DNA from: a virus
Reading direction: 5' to 3' (one strand)
Length of the DNA: 21,320 bases
IMG/VR virus record: IMGVR_UViG_3300010370_000292
Location: 1 to 21,320 of that record
In this document: positions 1-7,984 of the stretch, piece by piece
Layout of the letters: each line of letters begins with the position of its first letter
How positions within the stretch are numbered: the first letter of the stretch is position 1
Made by a program: the position numbers and the translations under genes
The notes under the pieces: model-generated
Told to the model about the DNA's origin: nothing
Seen by the model: the letters and a program-made list of their open reading frames with translations, nothing else
Databases searched by the model: none

Positions 1-678
1 CAACAACTTGGAGAGATTTCTACATTCATTGATAACGCATTGAAGACTCAAACTAATGAAACAAAGAAAACTGTAGATCTTAGAGATGGGGTTCAAGTTC
101 AAATAGGAGATCAGTCTGGAATTAGATACATTGGTGGACAACCAGTAAGCAAAGGAGCGATAAACTCTGATGTATTCAACTCGATGTACCAGAAGGAGAC
201 TAAGGCTGAAACCGAGGCGATGGGTATTCCATTTGTTTCTCAAGCTCCAGTTGCGCTTGGACAAACTTACGAGGTCGCTCCAGTTGAGGGCGTTGAAGCG
301 CGTCCAGAGGTTTATGCTCAAGCTGTTAAGGAAAAGCCAAGTAGAGCGCAAGAAGCCCTTCAAATGATTCAACAAGCAAATAAGTTGATTCAATCTGGAG
401 ACAGGGCTGGAGCGGCAGCTGTAATGCAAGCACTACAATTCCAAGACCCATTTTATGGCGGTGCTAGAATTACTCCAGAAAATGTTGGAGAGTATTTCAT
501 TTCCCAACCAGAATCAGTAGGACTAGAACAACAAGCTACAGAAACCAAACAAGAAGTAAAACTTCCACCTTCTATTGAGGTTGATGGGAAAACATATAAA
601 AGACCAGAAGGATTTACTGACGATCAATGGAGTCGCTACCTTGAGTCTCTAGGAAAAAATAAAGACAAATCAAAATGA
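1..678 (+). CDS. Unknown phage protein, 5' end outside window
   Basis: The reading frame is open from the first base. A TTG at position 40 could serve as a start, but codons 1-39 are also coding-like (they read QQLGEISTFIDNA), so the gene most likely begins left of the window. At least 225 residues are visible. It is Gln- and Glu-rich with a predicted helical segment around EALQMIQQANKLIQSGDRA and no recognisable catalytic motif. The C-terminal part (KRPEGFTDDQWSRYLES) carries an acidic-tryptophan motif that loosely resembles the SPEEWL repeats of the next gene. The stop codon overlaps the next start (ATGA), so the two are translationally coupled. Position beside a probable ejection protein suggests another internal virion or assembly protein, but function is unknown. 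Confidence 0.8.
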   Translation, partial: QQLGEISTFIDNALKTQTNETKKTVDLRDGVQVQIGDQSGIRYIGGQPVSKGAINSDVFNSMYQKETKAETEAMGIPFVSQAPVALGQTYEVAPVEGVEARPEVYAQAVKEKPSRAQEALQMIQQANKLIQSGDRAGAAAVMQALQFQDPFYGGARITPENVGEYFISQPESVGLEQQATETKQEVKLPPSIEVDGKTYKRPEGFTDDQWSRYLESLGKNKDKSK

Positions 679-3600
679 GTCCAGAAGAATGGTTGAAGCA
701 GGAGAAAGAAAAGAATCAAGCATTGTCACCAGAAGAATGGTTGGCAAGGGAGTCTGCTGAAAAACAATCATTATCTCCAGAAGAGTGGCTTACTCAAGAA
801 AAACAAAACGATCAAGTCGCGGAGAATCTTAACAAAGAAGCGCAAGGTATCCAGCCAACTGTTGTTGTTGGCATCCCCGGCGGTGGCGGTGTTTCAATCC
901 CTGTTACGGCAGAGCGCACTCAAGAGTCCGTAAATAAAGAGCTTGAGTCTAGGGTTAAAGAGGCAGAGAAAGATCCAGAAAACGAGCCATCGTTGGGTAA
1001 AGTGGCGATGGGTATGGGCGCAGAAATTGGTATTGCTGAATCCGCGAAATTATCCGGAACTCTTGGTGGAGCTGCTGTTGGCGGCCCATTTGGAGCTGGA
1101 GTTGGATATGTTGGTGGCGCACTTACTGGCGGTGCGCTTGGTAGTATTGCCGCACAAAAGATTGAAGGAAGAGATTCAACCAACTGGTGGAGAGTTGCGG
1201 CTGATGCGGTTCTCAATGTTATCCCTGGGACAAAGCTAACAAAAGGGCCGAAGATGTTAGTGAAGGCATCTGAGGTTTTAGCAAAAAAACCAATAGCAAC
1301 CACCGCCATTGTTGGTGCTGTCTCTGCTCCAATTGCAACCGCCGCTGAAGAAATTCAAGAAACTGGTGAAATTCCAGATGCGGCTAAACTAGCAAAAGCG
1401 TCAGCTATTGGTTTAGCGTTTGGTGCTGGACTTGGGTTATCTCAAGAGAAAGTGATTCCAATTCTAAAAAGAATCTCTGGAAAATCTCCAAAAGAATTTA
1501 ACGATTTAGTCAATAGTGGAGATCAATATGCAAACGCTTATGTTGATGCTATTTTTGCAGGAGTCGACGAAAAAGACTTCTTAACCAAAGATGACTTAAA
1601 GCTATTTATTGGAACTCTTGGCCAGACCGCTAAGGCTAACATTGCGCCAACTAAAGTTGTCGGACAACAGGCTGCTCAAGCAATGCGCGATGCGGCTAAC
1701 ATCGCATCGGCTGGTCGCGAGATTGGTGGTTTGCTTGGATCAAGGGTAAATGATGCTATCGCAAAGTCTTCAGATCCAGCCGCAGTCCAGCATTTTGCGT
1801 TGGAATACATTACTGGTCAAGCACCTAAAGTGCCAAAGGAACTAGAGTCCTTGTCCACTGACATGTCTCAAGCTAGGAAGTACATCGCTGAGTATCAAGA
1901 TGGACTTCTAGAAATGCACTACAATGGGCAGAGAAAGATGCCTGATATGTTGGTCAAGTATATTGAAGAAAGCAAAAATAGAGGTGACTATCTAACAAGA
2001 TCGTATGCTTTTTACGGAGATGCTAACTACTTCCCGTCAAAAGAAGCGACCAAAGAACTGCTTGATGATCTAACCACACAACCGCGCATTGGAATAGATG
2101 AGCGTAAGTTTATTCGCAAGACTGACGCACAGGGAAACAGGCTTGAGATTGAAAATCCAAACTACGGATCTGAGATCGACTTGCCACCGATGAACAAAGC
2201 TGAGGCGGAAAAGTACATTGCTGACCTTAACCTTAAAAAAGCTAGTAATCCAGATGAATTACACAACTGGATCTACTCACAGAACGCTGGAATCTTAAAA
2301 GAGAAGAAGGATTTATCCCCAGCTCTTAGAAAATATCTTGGGGAATACACAACGCCAGGCGAGAAAATCAGCGAAACAATGTCAAAGCTGTCTAGACTTG
2401 TGGCATACGATAAAGCTGACAACCAGATCTCTAACATCTTTAGGGATATGGGGATCGCAAAGTTTGCTGGGGAAGGAGTAGAGGGTCTTCAGCCGATCAA
2501 ACTGCGCAGGGGCAACGCAAGGATTGGAGAGGAAGAACTTTACGGGCCGCCAGAATTGCAGACAGCAATCAACCATTTGTACGCAAATGGATCAGATGAC
2601 GCGACAATGGACTTTGTCGGAAGGACTTTTGTAGATGCCTACCAAACATCTTTGGCTGCGTCTAAAGCAATGAAGACCGTATTTAACCCAGCTTCATATG
2701 CAACAAACTACATCTACGGCCCAATGAATATGGCTGGGATGGGGATGAATCCATTCAAAAAGTTTGGACGAGGAGCGAAGTTTGCCGCTGCTCAGTATGA
2801 GCCGGTAGCCAAGATGATGTCTAATGTTGACATTGACGAGTTTAAGGCATGGAAAGAACTTGGCGTATTTCCTAAAGGGTTGGCATTTTCCGACATCCAA
2901 GCAGGATTGAAATCTGGAAAGATTGGCAGATTCGCACAGAAGATAATTGATCCAGTTGGTAAGGCATACAGCTTCGCTGATGTTCAGAATAGATACATTA
3001 CAGCAAAGAACTACGAGTCTCAATTGTTCAAGCAGTTCCCAGGAGCATCTCCAGAACTTGTTAGAAAAGAAGCCGCAAGATTTACAAACAATACGGCTCA
3101 GAACTATGACTTCGTTAGCAATGGTGTAAAGACACTTTCTAAAAATGGTCTTCCAGCAGATCAATTTGCGGTATTTACATTTGAACTTATTCGTAACCAG
3201 TACCACCAAGGTAAGCTTATCAAGAATATGCTTGATGGTTCTTACGCCGAGGAGATGGCAAAGAAGTTCGGTGTAGTTCCAAATCAAAAAGCAATTCAAG
3301 CGGAAGCTTACAAAAGAATTGCGTCAATGGTTATGGTTTATGCTACCACCACTGCAACTGCCATGAAGACAATGGAGTTTCTTGGAGTTGATCGCGAGAA
3401 GGAGCGAGCATATCGTGAGACAGTTCTTCCAGATTACGCTGAAAAAAAACCATTATTCATCAAGGATAATCCAAAAACTGGCGAAGTTGGGTGGATGAAC
3501 CTGTCATACGTTGTACCGCAGCAACAATTGATTGGTCCGTTTATAGCAGGACTTAATGGAAGGTCGATAAATGATGCTGTTAAATTTGGGATAACTGGAT

Positions 3601-4499
3601 TAGCTGAGGATGTTGCTGGCACTGGATCGTTCGTAATGAACACGCTTTCCCAAGCTGCAAACAATTACAATTTCGATACAGACAGACCAATAAGTACATT
3701 ACCAGAAGGTATTGCAAAAACAAAAGAACAAGCAGAGTTTGCAGTAAATAACTTATTTACTCCTAATTTTGTTGATTTCGCTAAAAAATCACAAACAAGG
3801 CCGGTGTCTCAAACAGTTCAAAAACTTGCCGGGATTAGATTCAATGATACAAATATAGATAAAGGGTTTGGATTTAGGGCTAGGAATTTAAAGAACAATC
3901 TTAAAGCTATCAGCTCCAATATATCCTCCGAAAGATATAAGGTTGAAGAAGGAAGGATAAATCAACAAGAATTTGATGAAGCCTATAATCAAAACAACCA
4001 ATCATACAGAGACAACCTTCAAGCGTTAAATCGCCATGTTGCAAACCTTCGTACTATTGGACTGACCGACGGGAAGATTGCGACAATGCTAAAGGACAAT
4101 GGATTTGGTAGCGAGATTGCGCTTGCCGCTCTTGATGGAGAGATTCTTGATGCTCCAAAAATTAAGCGTGATACCATCACGGATACCTACGATGAGTTTG
4201 GCAACATCCCTAGAAAAGAGATTGAAGCTAGAATCCGTGAGATTGCAAAGCAAGATCCAAACAAGGGCAGGTCATTGGTAAGTCATCACAAACAGCGTCT
4301 TATTGATGACAAGTTAAATATTGGGGATAAAGATAAACTGGTAAAAGCACTTAGCACCAGTGATGGGACTAGGGCTAGATATATCTTTAAACAGATGCAG
4401 AAGAACCAAGAACCAGATTCTGTTCTTAAAATGTTCATGAAGAAGGGCATTGCCACACCAGAGGTTGTGCGCGACATTAGAATCCTACAAAAGAAATGA
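675..4499 (+). CDS. Very large internal virion (ejection-type) protein with N-terminal SPEEWL repeats
   Basis: The protein is 1274 residues. Residues 2-49 are three back-to-back 16-residue repeats, each starting SPEEWL. Residues 108-160 form a Gly/Ala-rich hydrophobic zipper (AMGMGAEIGIAESAKLSGTL and on), with further hydrophobic stretches near 205-225 and 240-256, all able to enter a membrane. The rest is long, mostly helical and charged, with no lysozyme or protease motif that I could recognise. Size, hydrophobic glycine zippers and position in a structural operon match the large internal proteins that short-tailed phages eject to carry DNA across the envelope. It also resembles the large multi-domain polyvalent proteins of uncultured phages. 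The ATG is fixed by the ATGA overlap with the previous gene. Codons are A/T-rich compared with the capsid genes. Role is inferred; that it is a real gene is near certain. Confidence 0.8.
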   Translation: MSPEEWLKQEKEKNQALSPEEWLARESAEKQSLSPEEWLTQEKQNDQVAENLNKEAQGIQPTVVVGIPGGGGVSIPVTAERTQESVNKELESRVKEAEKDPENEPSLGKVAMGMGAEIGIAESAKLSGTLGGAAVGGPFGAGVGYVGGALTGGALGSIAAQKIEGRDSTNWWRVAADAVLNVIPGTKLTKGPKMLVKASEVLAKKPIATTAIVGAVSAPIATAAEEIQETGEIPDAAKLAKASAIGLAFGAGLGLSQEKVIPILKRISGKSPKEFNDLVNSGDQYANAYVDAIFAGVDEKDFLTKDDLKLFIGTLGQTAKANIAPTKVVGQQAAQAMRDAANIASAGREIGGLLGSRVNDAIAKSSDPAAVQHFALEYITGQAPKVPKELESLSTDMSQARKYIAEYQDGLLEMHYNGQRKMPDMLVKYIEESKNRGDYLTRSYAFYGDANYFPSKEATKELLDDLTTQPRIGIDERKFIRKTDAQGNRLEIENPNYGSEIDLPPMNKAEAEKYIADLNLKKASNPDELHNWIYSQNAGILKEKKDLSPALRKYLGEYTTPGEKISETMSKLSRLVAYDKADNQISNIFRDMGIAKFAGEGVEGLQPIKLRRGNARIGEEELYGPPELQTAINHLYANGSDDATMDFVGRTFVDAYQTSLAASKAMKTVFNPASYATNYIYGPMNMAGMGMNPFKKFGRGAKFAAAQYEPVAKMMSNVDIDEFKAWKELGVFPKGLAFSDIQAGLKSGKIGRFAQKIIDPVGKAYSFADVQNRYITAKNYESQLFKQFPGASPELVRKEAARFTNNTAQNYDFVSNGVKTLSKNGLPADQFAVFTFELIRNQYHQGKLIKNMLDGSYAEEMAKKFGVVPNQKAIQAEAYKRIASMVMVYATTTATAMKTMEFLGVDREKERAYRETVLPDYAEKKPLFIKDNPKTGEVGWMNLSYVVPQQQLIGPFIAGLNGRSINDAVKFGITGLAEDVAGTGSFVMNTLSQAANNYNFDTDRPISTLPEGIAKTKEQAEFAVNNLFTPNFVDFAKKSQTRPVSQTVQKLAGIRFNDTNIDKGFGFRARNLKNNLKAISSNISSERYKVEEGRINQQEFDEAYNQNNQSYRDNLQALNRHVANLRTIGLTDGKIATMLKDNGFGSEIALAALDGEILDAPKIKRDTITDTYDEFGNIPRKEIEARIREIAKQDPNKGRSLVSHHKQRLIDDKLNIGDKDKLVKALSTSDGTRARYIFKQMQKNQEPDSVLKMFMKKGIATPEVVRDIRILQKK

Positions 4500-4633
4500 A
4501 AACAAAAAGCAAAAAGCAAGTCCGCTACCTGCTCAGTAAGATCTCGCCGCTTTCCTCGACGCAACAGAATAAGCTCAAAAAAGAGTTGCACTCTGGAGCC
4601 GTTAAGGTTAAAAACGGCAAGAAGACCAAATGA
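4496..4633 (+). CDS. Small basic protein of 45 residues, unknown
   Basis: The frame begins MKTKSKKQVRYLLSKISPLS and ends GKKTK. It is strongly basic (about a third Lys/Arg), with no Cys and no membrane segment. Its ATG overlaps the stop of the large upstream gene (ATGA), and its own stop overlaps the start of the small terminase gene (ATGA). It fills the gap exactly, which strongly supports it being a real coupled gene despite its size. The charge and the position just before the terminase would fit a nucleic-acid-binding accessory protein, but there is no domain evidence. It shares the ATGAAAACAAAAA start context with the gene at 10378. Confidence 0.7.
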   Translation: MKTKSKKQVRYLLSKISPLSSTQQNKLKKELHSGAVKVKNGKKTK

Positions 4634-5181
4634 GCGACGAAGACCTATCAGCGATTGATAGCAAAGAGGCAATGAAAGAGTTCTTCCTTGAAGTCAAGGA
4701 AAGGGCGAAGCAATTTCCTCGAAACACTATCGAGAACTACAACCCGAATGTGGCGGCACAGATCCTCTGGATGCTGGCACAGGGTGGGCGTATCAATGCT
4801 ATCGCAAAGAAGTGCAAGGTAACGCATGAGACTGTTCGTGCGCTGGAATGGAGACATAACGACACGCTGGAGTCAAAACGCAAGGAGTTCTCCAAGCGAT
4901 ACGCTATTGCTGCGGCTGAGTACACAGACCTTTTGTTTGAGAAGGCCGAACAACTGAGCCGTGACCCAGACCAGCTCAAGGCCATCTCCCCAGACCGATT
5001 GGCGTTGACTATTGGTATTATGACCGATAAGGCTGGACAGCTCTCTGGTATGGCTAGTACTATTGTTGAGCATCGCAAGGGGCCGTCTATTGACGATGCC
5101 GCCAAGATGATTGCAGAAGCCAAGTCTCGTATTGCCAATAAAGTCAAAGCCCAAGCAGTTGAAGCGGAAATCGTAGAATGA
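4630..5181 (+). CDS. terS: Terminase small subunit (probable)
   Basis: The protein is 183 residues. It has a helix-turn-helix-like segment at about residues 42-75 (ILWMLAQGGRINAIAKKCKV, followed by THETVRALEWRH) that resembles the DNA-recognition domain of small terminases. A long helical middle and an acidic C-terminus follow. Small terminases bind the packaging site on the concatemer and load the large subunit; the helical middle is the usual ring-oligomerisation region and the tail usually contacts the large subunit. It lies one gene upstream of the large subunit and is joined on both sides by ATGA overlaps. The family is called from fold-like features and position, not from a strict motif, so another DNA-binding packaging factor remains possible. 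Confidence 0.75.
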   Translation: MSDEDLSAIDSKEAMKEFFLEVKERAKQFPRNTIENYNPNVAAQILWMLAQGGRINAIAKKCKVTHETVRALEWRHNDTLESKRKEFSKRYAIAAAEYTDLLFEKAEQLSRDPDQLKAISPDRLALTIGIMTDKAGQLSGMASTIVEHRKGPSIDDAAKMIAEAKSRIANKVKAQAVEAEIVE

Positions 5182-5540
5182 TACTAGAACCAGAATCCAG
5201 ACACGAAGATCACCTCAAAGATGGTGGCAACCTAGTCCGCCACTATAGGGTAACGCACGATGGGATTGACTATCCATGTCATACCCTGTGCTACGCCTCG
5301 TATCTAGCCGAGAAGTTTAACTCAAAGATCTGGAATGTGGTGCTAGAAAAGCACATGAAGCCATTTATCGGAGTGTGCTTACATTGCCTTGGTCGCAAAA
5401 AGTATCGCCATCTTCACTTTGTTAGCGGCAATCGTGGATCACTACCCCCAGATGATGATGCATTTTGTTGCGAGGAATGTGATAGCGTTTACCACATTAA
5501 GGACATCTTAATGGAGACGGGCGCGTACAAAACCAAGTAA
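5178..5540 (+). CDS. Zinc-ribbon-like protein between the terminase subunits
   Basis: The protein is 120 residues. Two cysteine pairs, C67-x2-C70 (CLHC) and C98-x2-C101 (CEEC), are spaced like a four-cysteine zinc ribbon; C97 makes a CC doublet. The N-terminal half has additional His and Cys (CHTLCYASYLAEKF). There is no enzyme motif. It is inserted between the small and large terminase genes with a 4-base overlap upstream and a 1-base (TAATG) overlap downstream, so its dose is tied to the packaging motor. A DNA-binding accessory role in packaging is a reasonable inference, but I do not recognise the family. The metal-binding call rests only on the cysteine pattern. Confidence 0.65.
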   Translation: MILEPESRHEDHLKDGGNLVRHYRVTHDGIDYPCHTLCYASYLAEKFNSKIWNVVLEKHMKPFIGVCLHCLGRKKYRHLHFVSGNRGSLPPDDDAFCCEECDSVYHIKDILMETGAYKTK

Positions 5541-7546
5541 TGCAGTGGCGCAAACATCCAATCCTACAGCCTCCCAGCGATGACGAGGTTGCCTTGATGG
5601 AGCCAGATGATCTCATTGAGCTTCATCGGGTGTACCATGAGGCTATTGAGAATTCCGAGAAAGACCCATTCCGCTACGGGTTTAGACTTCCACACTGGGA
5701 GAAAGCCGAAGAACAATTATCACAAGTCTCTGAGGTTCTGGCACTTGGTGGGAACAGGTGTCTTGCAGGACATCAAGAGATATTTGATCCAGTAGCTGGA
5801 AAGCACATTCAAGTAAAAGATATTCCAAGCAGTTTCCATGTATGGGCATGGGACGAAAAATCACTTGGGTTCGTGGTGGCATTAGCTGGCAAGCCGTTTA
5901 AAAAAGATAAGGAAGAAGCCATGCTTCACTTTGAGTTTTCGGACGGCACGAGAATATCCTGTACCGCTAACCACCAGTTCTTCTGCTACCATCGCGGATG
6001 GATTCCCGCTGAATCCGTGGCATTTGAAGGCAGTAAGCTAGTGTCGCCAGACGCAATGGAACTTGTTGTCATTTCAGTTTCTAGAGACAATTATGTGCAG
6101 GATGTCTGGGATTTTCATGTCCCAATTTACAACAACTACTTTATTGGTGGAGTGTTGTCGCACAATTCAGGCAAAACGGCGTGGGGTTCCTACTGTGTGG
6201 TTAAGGCTGCCATTGAAAACCCAAAGTCAGAGATCATGTGCTTTGCTCAGACATCGGAGGTTAGCATACGCCAACAACAAAGCGCAGTATGGGAGTGGCT
6301 TCCAGCGGAAATGCGTACCAAGCAAACATCAGCTAATGCCTACATCTCGTACACGAAGAAGAACGGCTTCACGGATAACTCGCTGATTCTACCCAATGGG
6401 TCGCAGATTATCTTCAAGACCTACTCTCAATATCAGAACAATCCAACTATCCTTGAGGGCGCAGAACTTGGCAGCCGTAATCCTAAATGGCACAACATTG
6501 GTGCTTGGGTCGACGAATACTTATTAGGCCCAGAGCTAATCAATACGCTTCGATTCCGACTTGCCACGCGAGACGCTAAACTGTTGCTTACATTTACCCC
6601 GATTGACGGGTGGACTGAAGTTATTAAAGAATACTTAGATGGGGCGGCTAGTGTTGAAAGCCAAGAAGCAGAGCTTTTAGGTGGTGAACTAGTACCCTAT
6701 GTCCAGAGAAGCAAAAAGCGCAACGCCAGCGTCCATTACTTCCATAGCAAGGACAACCCTTTCGGTGGCTACGAGCGTATTAAGGAGACACTAGTTGGGC
6801 GGCCTCGGGAGGAGATCCTAATTCGTGCGTACGGGGTTCCAGTTAAGTCCCACGCCACCAAATTTCCCAAGTTCAACAAGGAGGTCAATGTCGTTTCCCC
6901 CGACAAGATCCCGACTAGTAATGTTACGCGTTATCATATCATTGACCCAGCTGGATCGAAGAACTGGTTTATGGCGTGGATTGCCGTTGATGCGTCTGGG
7001 ACATTCTGGGTCTATCGTGAGTGGCCGGGTGTTGAGGTTGGTGACTGGGCTGAATGGAAAGGTGGGAAGTGGATGCCGGGGCCGGGAGCTAAAGGTCAAG
7101 GGTTTGGTATCCGCGACTACATTGACTTGATTGCCGAGCTTGAAGGTGATGAAAAGATTTTCGAGAGACTCATTGACCCTCGACTTGGAGCTGCTAAGTA
7201 TCAGTCATCCGATGGCGCATCGAGCATCATCGAGGACTTGAATGACGCTGGTATGGTCTGCCTCCCTGCGCCCGGCTTAGACATTGACGATGGTCTTCAA
7301 GCACTTATTGGCAAGATGTCGTGGGATACGACTAAACCAGCAGACTCCATCAACCGACCACATTTCTATGTCAGTTCGGATTGCGAGAATATCATCCAAG
7401 CGTTGAGCGAGTACACAGGTGAAGGTGGGTTAAAAGAAGCATGGAAGGACTGCGTGGATATTTTAAGGTACGCTGCTATCGCAGGAATAGATCATGTTGA
7501 CGAAACCCGTAATTTTGCTACAAGACAAGGAAGCGGAGGCTACTAA
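5540..7546 (+). CDS. terL: Terminase large subunit with embedded intein
   Basis: The precursor is 668 residues; removing residues 74-209 leaves a 532-residue motor of normal length. The Walker A loop is split: GGNR ends at residue 73 and SGKT resumes at 210, giving GGNRSGKT after splicing. Walker B is AWVDEY (D325, E326), and the coupling motif follows as LLLTFTP (348-354). The C-terminal RNase H-like nuclease shows its acidic residues in HIIDPAG (D469), LIDPRLG (D546) and WKDCVDILRY (D637, D640). The protein pumps DNA into the prohead through the portal and cuts the concatemer. As translated the P-loop is broken, so activity should depend on protein splicing. The start overlaps the previous stop (TAATG). 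Confidence 0.95.
   Translation: MQWRKHPILQPPSDDEVALMEPDDLIELHRVYHEAIENSEKDPFRYGFRLPHWEKAEEQLSQVSEVLALGGNRCLAGHQEIFDPVAGKHIQVKDIPSSFHVWAWDEKSLGFVVALAGKPFKKDKEEAMLHFEFSDGTRISCTANHQFFCYHRGWIPAESVAFEGSKLVSPDAMELVVISVSRDNYVQDVWDFHVPIYNNYFIGGVLSHNSGKTAWGSYCVVKAAIENPKSEIMCFAQTSEVSIRQQQSAVWEWLPAEMRTKQTSANAYISYTKKNGFTDNSLILPNGSQIIFKTYSQYQNNPTILEGAELGSRNPKWHNIGAWVDEYLLGPELINTLRFRLATRDAKLLLTFTPIDGWTEVIKEYLDGAASVESQEAELLGGELVPYVQRSKKRNASVHYFHSKDNPFGGYERIKETLVGRPREEILIRAYGVPVKSHATKFPKFNKEVNVVSPDKIPTSNVTRYHIIDPAGSKNWFMAWIAVDASGTFWVYREWPGVEVGDWAEWKGGKWMPGPGAKGQGFGIRDYIDLIAELEGDEKIFERLIDPRLGAAKYQSSDGASSIIEDLNDAGMVCLPAPGLDIDDGLQALIGKMSWDTTKPADSINRPHFYVSSDCENIIQALSEYTGEGGLKEAWKDCVDILRYAAIAGIDHVDETRNFATRQGSGGY
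5759..6166 (+). mobile_element. Mini-intein in the TerL P-loop (136 residues, no homing endonuclease)
   Basis: The N-terminal splice block starts with C74 (CLAGHQEIFDP). Block B is DGTRISCTANHQFF with the T142-x2-H145 signature. Block F/G is VWDFHVPIYNNYFIGGVLSH ending in penultimate H208 and terminal N209, followed by S210 as the +1 nucleophile. These are all the residues needed for a class 1 intein. Only about 40 residues lie between blocks B and F, so there is no room for a LAGLIDADG or HNH endonuclease. One block F position that is often His (HNF in the consensus) is Asn here (NNY). Inteins are known to favour the conserved P-loop of phage terminases. Boundaries are set by the Cys and Asn/Ser residues and by restoration of GGNRSGKT. 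Confidence 0.93.
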
Positions 7547-7725
7547 TGGACAACCTAGAACAAACCAAAGCATTTAGTGATACGCTTGATTCCGCCATTG
7601 ACAGATTCACCCAAGAGTTCGACTTGAGCTATGCCTCTGTCATTGGGGTGCTTGCAATGAAGGCCATTGAGATCACAATCCAATCATCTATCAACTATGA
7701 AGACGACGACGAAACCAGCAGTTAA
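7546..7725 (+). CDS. Small protein of 59 residues, unknown
   Basis: The frame reads MDNLEQTKAFSDTLDSAIDR onward, with a central amphipathic to hydrophobic helix (SYASVIGVLAMKAIEITI) and an acidic tail (YEDDDETSS). Its ATG overlaps the TerL stop by one base (TAATG), and its 3' end overlaps the next gene, as expected in this tightly packed operon. It has no recognised domain. The hydrophobic stretch is interrupted by charged residues, so a buried helix in a soluble or virion protein is more likely than a membrane span. Confidence 0.6.
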   Translation: MDNLEQTKAFSDTLDSAIDRFTQEFDLSYASVIGVLAMKAIEITIQSSINYEDDDETSS

Positions 7726-7984
7726 GCGAGGCCGGCCACCCAAAATTAAGCCAGAAATTCAAGATTCCACCTTGGAATCTCAAGATGGGTTTAGCTACGA
7801 GGGCGATTATCTAGTCATCCGCAAATGCCCAAATCCAAGCTGGGTTATGGTTCGGATGGATGGTGAGGCTGTTCCAGTTAAGTGTCCACCTAGGGTATCG
7901 CACAAACTAGTTGGCAAACCTATAAAAGTTGCTATGATTCGCCCCGAAGTAGGCGAGGAGTTCTACGAATATATGCCATCATGA
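7697..7984 (+). CDS. Small protein with AT-hook-like N-terminus
   Basis: The protein is 95 residues from the ATG at 7697 (MKTTTKPAVKRGRPPKIKPE). A longer reading from a TTG at 7667 is possible and would follow a weak GAAGG; I prefer the ATG because it matches other gene starts here. The motif KRGRPPK near residues 10-16 is the core of an AT-hook, which binds the minor groove of A/T-rich DNA. The remainder is a compact beta-rich domain (YLVIRKCPNPSWVMVRMDGE). It overlaps the previous gene by 29 bases and the portal start by 4 (ATGA). A DNA-binding role is inferred from the short motif only. Confidence 0.65.
   Translation: MKTTTKPAVKRGRPPKIKPEIQDSTLESQDGFSYEGDYLVIRKCPNPSWVMVRMDGEAVPVKCPPRVSHKLVGKPIKVAMIRPEVGEEFYEYMPS

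Noticed and set aside
2694-3299. 201-residue minus-strand frame inside the large ejection protein gene
   Set aside because: It is antisense to a continuous 1274-codon gene, Cys- and Leu-rich with no domain pattern, and lacks a start signal.
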